Assembly: GCF_047675955.1 (NCBI RefSeq)
Contig: NC_132913.1
Location: 72,907,236-72,971,235, forward strand
Length of the DNA stretch: 64,000 bases
Reading direction: 5' to 3'
DNA from: Chlorocebus sabaeus
Taxonomy: Eukaryota; Chordata; Mammalia; Primates; Cercopithecidae
Under the pieces are notes generated by a model. It worked only from the letters and a program-made list of their open reading frames with translations, was not told where the DNA came from and ran no database searches. Below, in pieces: positions 60,706 through 64,000 of the stretch (the first letter of the stretch is position 1; each line of letters opens with the position of its first letter). The position numbers and the translations under genes are program-made.

Positions 60706-63248
60706 TACATTGTACAAAAGCATTTAGAATTACTAAATGCCATCTTATATTGTTGAGTGGAAAAAGCAGGCCTTTCAAAAATATTTTTGTGCTATATGTT
60801 TATAAATATTTATATCAACCAGAACATGCATCACATTTTTATATAGTTGTTTCCAGTTTCAGATGCAAAGATGTGTTATATTTGTGTATTGATATTTTAT
60901 AATTACAAGGTATTAATATAATTGTGTAACTAAAAAGCCTATTAAAGTATGACAAATATAAAATTATAGTGGTCTAATATTTCTGTACATATTCATTATT
61001 ACTTATAACAAAAATAACCACTTATATACAAAATGTTAACATTAACATTGTCTTAAAAAACTTTGAAATTGTTTTAATATCTTTGATAGTCTCTGTGCAT
61101 TAAAATAAAAATTAAAGAACAGGGATAAAGTATGACTTCATATGGTATGGACTTGCTTTTTACACTTTGTCATTATATATATAAGCATATTATTATGCAG
61201 TACTTGTTGCTAAATATACTTTGTTGGAAAAATACTGCCATGGAAGTATTATCCTGAACTGTGCCTAATTTTATCATCTAAATAATCTAAAAATGTATAG
61301 CTGAAATTTCATATTAGTCAATAGTAACACATCTAGGGAGATATCAAAAATGCAAATATAATATTATTCTGAGTATACAGATAGGTAAATGAATCAAGTA
61401 AAATAGGTCTTTTGTTACTTGTATCTAAATTATTTCAAAGAATCATACACTGTACTCATGAAGACAAAAAGAATCACTTCCCATGTAGTTTTAAACATAC
61501 CATATGCTTAATATAAATATTGGTAAAAACCGAACATGAGACATGTCCTATAGGCATACTTAGTAAACTGCATATGCTGCTGCCATCAAGGCAGGTGAAA
61601 CCTCCCTTGCTGTCAAATTAATTTCAGGTATTAAATGTTGTTAATGACTCTAGCAGTCTTGACTGATCTAAAATTGGACTGCTTTTAGATTTAAATTTGT
61701 GCCACTGTTTTCTTTGTAGTGTGATACCCTATTATTAACATGACATTTCCATAAACACAATCTTGTGTCATCTGATTACTGAAGACACCACTATCTACAA
61801 GGTCACACTCTAGTGGAAATGAAAGTAATTATGGAGCTGTGTAATATGATAATTTATCTTTTGGTCAAAGAGGACAAATGTAGAACAGCTGGATTTTCTG
61901 TTTTAAAATTCCCATCAGTCAATTATAGTACATTGATCTGAAAACAGATGGCACTGCAGTCAAGCAACATTATCCAGCACTGAGAATTAACATGCAGGAA
62001 TTTTATTAATAAAAAGTGTTCACTTCATAAAATATATTCTGTATGACATTTACCATTGATATATTACATAATTAAATGGCTTTTTATCTCTTAATAAAAT
62101 TAACCTGATTTTCTATTATTGAGTGATATGGCATTTTATTAACTAATTCTCTATACTTAGTGGCTACTTTCCCTGGAGAGAAACAATAGCCAAGTCCTCA
62201 GTGGCCTTTTTTTGACCAGATGGAAATGAAATGGTAAGGTTTTTAAAAATGAATACTGAAACATCTGTTCTCAGTATTGTTCTGCTCTCAATAATTCAGC
62301 TTGTTAGTAGGTAAGGTTCCCCTATCTATGAGATATGTCCCATAGTTAAGTACAGACTTCCAGGATTACATTTTGTAGAAATAAAAGAAATAATTGGTAG
62401 CTCTCTTACGGAAAATATATAGATTTATTTTACAAAATGTTCACACTACACTATAGATGTTGATTTAATTGCATCTCTTTATATTAAAATAAAATAAATC
62501 ATTTGAATTCCAACCAAATGTGAATGCCAACATTTAGCATATTGCATTCATTGCAAGCAAATTAATTCTAAAATGGATATGCATCACAGCAGAACCTAAG
62601 AAAGCAGGTATACTGATTCTACTACTTAGCAACTACGTTCAATATATCATTAAGAAAGGAATACTAGCAAAACACAACTCTTATAAGAAATATAACTCTC
62701 AATATTTCAGTGACATAGGTACAAATAAATCAGAAAAACAAAACAAAAACATTTTAAAGAATACTGAAGGATTTCTAGTTCTAGCAAGACGAATTATTCC
62801 TTCCATGTGTCTCCCATGCATAACTAAAACACCCTGGACATAATCAACAAACAAGTATAGGAAGACTATGATAGACTGTATGAAGAAGAAAGTTAACCTG
62901 GGGGCTTCTGAACTTGATGAATGATACAATAGTGAGATCCTTATTGCTTCCCATATATCCCATTAGTATATTTCAGAGCACCTAAAACATACTAATAATA
63001 CTTCTAGATGGTTACAGAGAAGAATATTTTCCTAAGTAGGGTAGACAAAGACTGCTTTCCAAATAGACCACAAAGAAAGTTATTTTTAAAAAATAAATAA
63101 AATTTTAAGTAATCAAGAATTAGCATGGAGAATGAAGGGGCTACCTACAAACTTTGAAAAGACATTCATACATCATGCAAGGCATAAATAACTTATATTC
63201 TGAAAAAAATGTATATACAAATATGTTTTTTAAAAATATGTATATATA
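60706..63248. other. Repeat-poor AT-rich stretch
   Basis: No Alu, L1 or LTR recognised over about 2.5 kb, which is unusual in this window. Several AT-rich homeodomain-like cores occur, but no coding or RNA feature is supported. Confidence 0.5.
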
Positions 63249-63582
63249 GGCCGGGTGCGGTGCCTCACGCCTGTAATCCCAGCACTTTGGGAGGCCGAGG
63301 CGGGCGGATCATGAGGTCAGGAGGAGATCGAGAGCATCCTGGCGGACACAGTGAAACCCCCTCTCTACTGAAAATGCAAAAAAATTAGCCGGGTGTGGTG
63401 GTGGGCGCCTGTAGTCCCAGCTGCTAGGGAGGCTGAGGCAGGAGAATGGCATTAACCCAGGAGGCAGAGCTTGCAGTGAGCAGAGATCGTGCCACTGCAT
63501 TCCAGCCTGGGCGACAGAGCGAGACTCCGCCTCAAAAAAATAAATAAATAAAAATAAAAAATAAATAAATAAATAAATAAGT
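63249..63582 (+). mobile_element. AluY
   Basis: 'ggccgggtgcggtgcctcac' to 'gagcgagactccgcctcaaa', with AluY-type 'gaggtcaggaggagatcgag' and a (TAAA)n-derived tail. It carries a 3-base duplication in 'aggaggag'. Target duplication not clear in AT-rich flanks. Confidence 0.94.
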
Positions 63583-63624
63583 ATATACACTTTTTAAAAA
63601 ATGTATAAAAAACAGAGTGAAACT

Positions 63625-63760
63625 TTGAATAGGTATGTCACAAAAGAAAATATTCAAATAACTAATAAATATATGAAAGGGTGTTCAATCTCATGATACA
63701 GAAATGCAAATTAAAACAATGAAATACCACCACATAGCCACCAGAATGATGGATGCAGAG
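63625..63760 (+). mobile_element. Old L1 ORF2 scrap
   Basis: 'gggtgttcaatctcatgata' and 'caatgaaataccaccacata' follow L1 ORF2 C-terminal order. It continues an old L1 that may have been split by the AluY. Confidence 0.6.
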
Positions 63761-64000
63761 CTGTCACGTTGAAAGTAGTTTTATTGGACTGAACTACATA
63801 TTTAAATAATAATAAATTGGTTTGTACATGTTATCACTTTTTATCATTATTTATGCCCCAAAATGGGGTTTTAATGAGTTGTGATACAACAGACTTTACT
63901 ATAGCTAAAAAGAAAAACTTTATTTTGAATTAAACACTTGGTAGAAGTCTTTAAAAACACCAGTATTTTCTTTTCCTAAGGAAATTGCAACTGAATATCT

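Overview
This is primate nuclear DNA with no supportable protein-coding gene, exon, tRNA, rRNA or CRISPR array. It is AT-rich and dominated by primate transposable elements: Alu, L1 (L1M to L1PA), THE1/MST/MLT1 (ERVL-MaLR) LTRs, ERV1-, ERVL- and HERV-K-type LTRs, Tigger and hAT DNA transposons, a mariner MITE, L2 and a trace of MIR. Every long open frame lies in a recognisable repeat or lacks any protein signature. Two AluY copies (16714-16954 and 17401-17697) carry diagnostic bases that I associate with the AluY lineage of Old World monkeys rather than apes. My best inference is therefore a cercopithecid monkey such as a macaque or baboon. The window is either intergenic or inside a very large intron; the sequence does not distinguish these.

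Layout. 1-2.4 kb: the THE1 provirus-like element in antisense, cut by the left window edge, then an ERV1-like LTR. 4.6-9.4 kb: an old L1M copy split by a younger L1 3' fragment with a 9-bp target-site duplication. 10.6-12.7 kb: a degraded ancient repeat and a MaLR solo LTR. 13-18.9 kb: degraded ERVL-like sequence in antisense, including an integrase-core remnant, broken by MADE1, Alu, MLT1 and Tigger pieces. 19-20 kb: an old antisense L1 carrying two Alus. 22.1-34.2 kb: one near full-length L1MA-type element broken by a HERV-K-type LTR, an antisense L1PA, a short L1 tail, two Alus and an L1PB-like 3' segment that itself holds a THE1/MST LTR. 34.2-37.1 kb: two LTRs of one family and two Tigger elements, one LTR sitting inside a Tigger. 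37.7-45.6 kb: an MSTA LTR, an MER1-like hAT element, MaLR and L1 tails, and simple repeats including a long TTCC array. 46-54 kb: sparse small repeats and two Alus. 55-59 kb: L1M pieces and a striking inverted pair of L1-like 5' ends. 59.5-60.7 kb: an L2 split by an MER21-like LTR with a perfect 5-bp duplication. 60.7-63.2 kb: a repeat-poor stretch, then a terminal AluY and an L1M scrap.

Nothing here works together as a pathway or operon. What can be read is a layered insertion history, in which target-site duplications and interrupted elements give relative ages. Repeat family names were assigned by recognition alone, without a library search. Subfamily names should be treated as provisional, and stretches marked unassigned are those where I recognised nothing.
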